Source: an uncultured Bacteroidia bacterium (GTDB taxonomy: Bacteria > Bacteroidota > Bacteroidia > Bacteroidales > F082). Taken from it: a stretch of DNA of 64,000 nt. This document shows positions 62,663 through 64,000 of this stretch, one piece after another. The stretch covers positions 31,210 to 95,209 of the forward strand of contig CADCIH010000010.1 of the NCBI GenBank assembly GCA_902801465.1, given 5' to 3'. Below the pieces are notes generated by a model. It had not been told where the DNA came from. It worked only from the letters and a program-made list of their open reading frames with translations, and made no database searches. The stretch's first letter is position 1; the number at the start of each line of letters is the position of its first letter. The position numbers and the translations under genes are program-made.

Positions 62663-64000
62663 AAAAGGCAAGACCTCCCTTGTGTCTTCCATCCTGAACA
62701 TCTTGGGCTTGACGGCAGCCTTCGCCGCGCTCTATATCATCCTTGTGCAGGTGCACCACGACCTCACCTACAACAAGGCACTCAAGGACAGCGACAGGAT
62801 TTATGTCATCACGAAACAAGAGTCGCAATCCAGCGGCTATTCCGCTTATTTGTGTCGCCCCATTGGCGAATATGTGATTAATGCTTCCCCCGACATTGAA
62901 GCTGGTGGTTGCGGTCGCATCGCAGGTGTTCCCACCAAGATTCGCGTGAGCGACGAGCAATCGCCTGTTCCTGGGTCGCAAGTCGCCTTGAACAAAGGTG
63001 CCCGCGAGGTTTTTGGATTTGAGCTGGTGGCTGGCAATTGGGATGATTTGACAGGTGAGGCATTCGCTGTCTCGGAATCGATGGCTAAGCGTCTCGGCGT
63101 CCAAGTGGGTGACGTTGTGAAGTTTCTAGCCGAAACAACGTGGCGAGAAACGACCATCGTGGCCATCTATAAGGATATGCCGAAGCACAGCGATCTCTCA
63201 ACTTTTGATATTGTTTCCGATATGCCCGATGTTTGGCTCGATGAATGGAAGGAGTTTTCATTTCACTATTTTGTGAAGCTGCGCAAAGGAGCCGACCCCG
63301 ATGCGATCACCGTGGCAGCAAAGCCCGTCTGCAAGCAGTTTTTCAGTGAGATAAATGGAGGTGTTGAGGTTACGGACGATGATGTCAAGTTTGGGATTCG
63401 CCCTGTGTTGCTGACAGAGATGTATTTCGCCGATCCCAACTCCAACTATACAGTTGGAAAGATGGGAAACCGCACCACTACCATGACGCTGCTTGTCATC
63501 GCCATCTTTGTGGTGCTTATCGCTTTCATCAATTACATCAACTTCTTCTTTGCGATGGTGCCATTGCGTCTGCGGAGCATCAATACGCGCAAGATATTGG
63601 GCAGCAGCCGTTTCCAATTGGTGATGTCGTCGGTAGGCGAGTCGCTATTGATGGTGATTATCGCCCTTGGTTTGGCAGTGGCTGTGGTTACATTGTTTAA
63701 GCAATCCACATTGGCTGCCCTGATTGACACCTCGCTGGATTTCGGCCAAAACTGGGGCATCGTTGCTTTGACCATTGGTTTGGCATTGCTTATCTCGGTG
63801 GTCGCCAGTCTCTATCCAGCCTTGTTCGCCACCTCGTTCAATCCTGCTTTTGCCTTGAAAGGAACTCTCGGTACCACACAAAAAGGCAAGGCTTTCCGTG
63901 TTGGCTTGATCGGTTTGCAGTTTACGGTGTCTATTGTTTTGATCATCTGTGCAATATTTGTCCATGAACAACGTCAGTATATGCTGAATCATGACACGGG
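62646..64000 (+). CDS. FtsX-like ABC transporter permease (MacB type), 3' end outside window
   Basis: Open from the ATG at 62646 to the window edge (over 450 codons). N-terminal membrane segment (LVSSILNILGLTAAFAALYIILVQ), a MacB-type periplasmic core domain (HHDLTYNKALKDSDRIYVIT ... AREVFGFELVAGNWDDL ... VSESMAKRLGVQVGD), and FtsX-type membrane segments (TTMTLLVIAIFVVLIAFINYI; LLMVIIALGLAVAVVTLF; IVALTIGLALLISVVASLYP), with VGLIGLQFTVSIVLIICAIF after them. Likely partner of the ATPase at 60595; substrate unknown. Confidence 0.9.
   Translation, partial: MARIYKKGKTSLVSSILNILGLTAAFAALYIILVQVHHDLTYNKALKDSDRIYVITKQESQSSGYSAYLCRPIGEYVINASPDIEAGGCGRIAGVPTKIRVSDEQSPVPGSQVALNKGAREVFGFELVAGNWDDLTGEAFAVSESMAKRLGVQVGDVVKFLAETTWRETTIVAIYKDMPKHSDLSTFDIVSDMPDVWLDEWKEFSFHYFVKLRKGADPDAITVAAKPVCKQFFSEINGGVEVTDDDVKFGIRPVLLTEMYFADPNSNYTVGKMGNRTTTMTLLVIAIFVVLIAFINYINFFFAMVPLRLRSINTRKILGSSRFQLVMSSVGESLLMVIIALGLAVAVVTLFKQSTLAALIDTSLDFGQNWGIVALTIGLALLISVVASLYPALFATSFNPAFALKGTLGTTQKGKAFRVGLIGLQFTVSIVLIICAIFVHEQRQYMLNHDT

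Overview
The window is a 64 kb piece of a Bacteroidota chromosome, most likely from the order Bacteroidales. The evidence is type IX secretion genes (SprA, Plug, a PorV-like protein, cargo with C-terminal sorting domains), a TonB-dependent receptor with a CarboxypepD_reg-like N-domain, DUF4296 and DUF2807 proteins, a short adenylate kinase, a DAHP synthase-chorismate mutase fusion, and many promoters of the Bacteroidetes form (TTG/TTTG at -33, TAnnTTTG at -7). The species cannot be named. No rRNA, tRNA, CRISPR array, phage or insertion sequence is visible. Nearly everything is dense core-genome coding sequence.

Layout. 1-8.3 kb (minus): ruvA, sprA, gcvH (cut by the window edge). 8.4-16.9 kb: corA, waaA, an outer-membrane barrel, an M16 peptidase, purE bracketed by a palindromic repeat, hpt-adk, a hexapeptide acyltransferase, a small IscX-like protein, deoC and a SPOR protein. 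17-23 kb: ruvB, rpoN, asnS, DAHP synthase/chorismate mutase and two small lipoproteins. 23.2-32.7 kb: a three-gene surface unit (TonB-dependent receptor, a 1521-residue secreted protein, a PorV/PorQ paralogue). 32.8-39.6 kb: greA, a HIT protein, the SprA Plug protein, priA and a T9SS-exported Asp-box protein. 39.8-49.9 kb: a GH92 alpha-mannosidase, a pyrophosphate-type phosphofructokinase, a lipoprotein, a polyprenyl synthase, queA, a beta-helix T9SS cargo and pssA. 50-60.3 kb: lptB-kdsD, recQ, a DUF4296 lipoprotein, DUF805, ettA, two glycosyltransferases and an LptF/LptG permease. 60.4-64 kb: an ABC ATPase, a DUF2807 protein, a very small ORF and an FtsX-like permease running off the end.

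How the parts fit. Outer-membrane biogenesis dominates. T9SS translocon parts (SprA, Plug, a PorV-like protein) and three candidate cargos lie in the window. So do LPS genes: kdsD and waaA for Kdo, lptB and lptF/G for transport, and glycosyltransferases.

Most notable non-coding structures: (1) two promoter regions at 60.4 and 61.5 kb, each with two TGTAAAG-type palindromes 21 bp apart and a sigma-54-like -24 element at the same distance (63 bp) downstream; (2) spacers built from 7-bp-period repeats at many gene junctions, plus one copy forming a perfect 25-bp hairpin inside the lptF/G reading frame; (3) a palindromic repeat in the purE leader and in three tandem copies just past its stop; (4) a promoter followed at once by a terminator-like hairpin in the greA leader.
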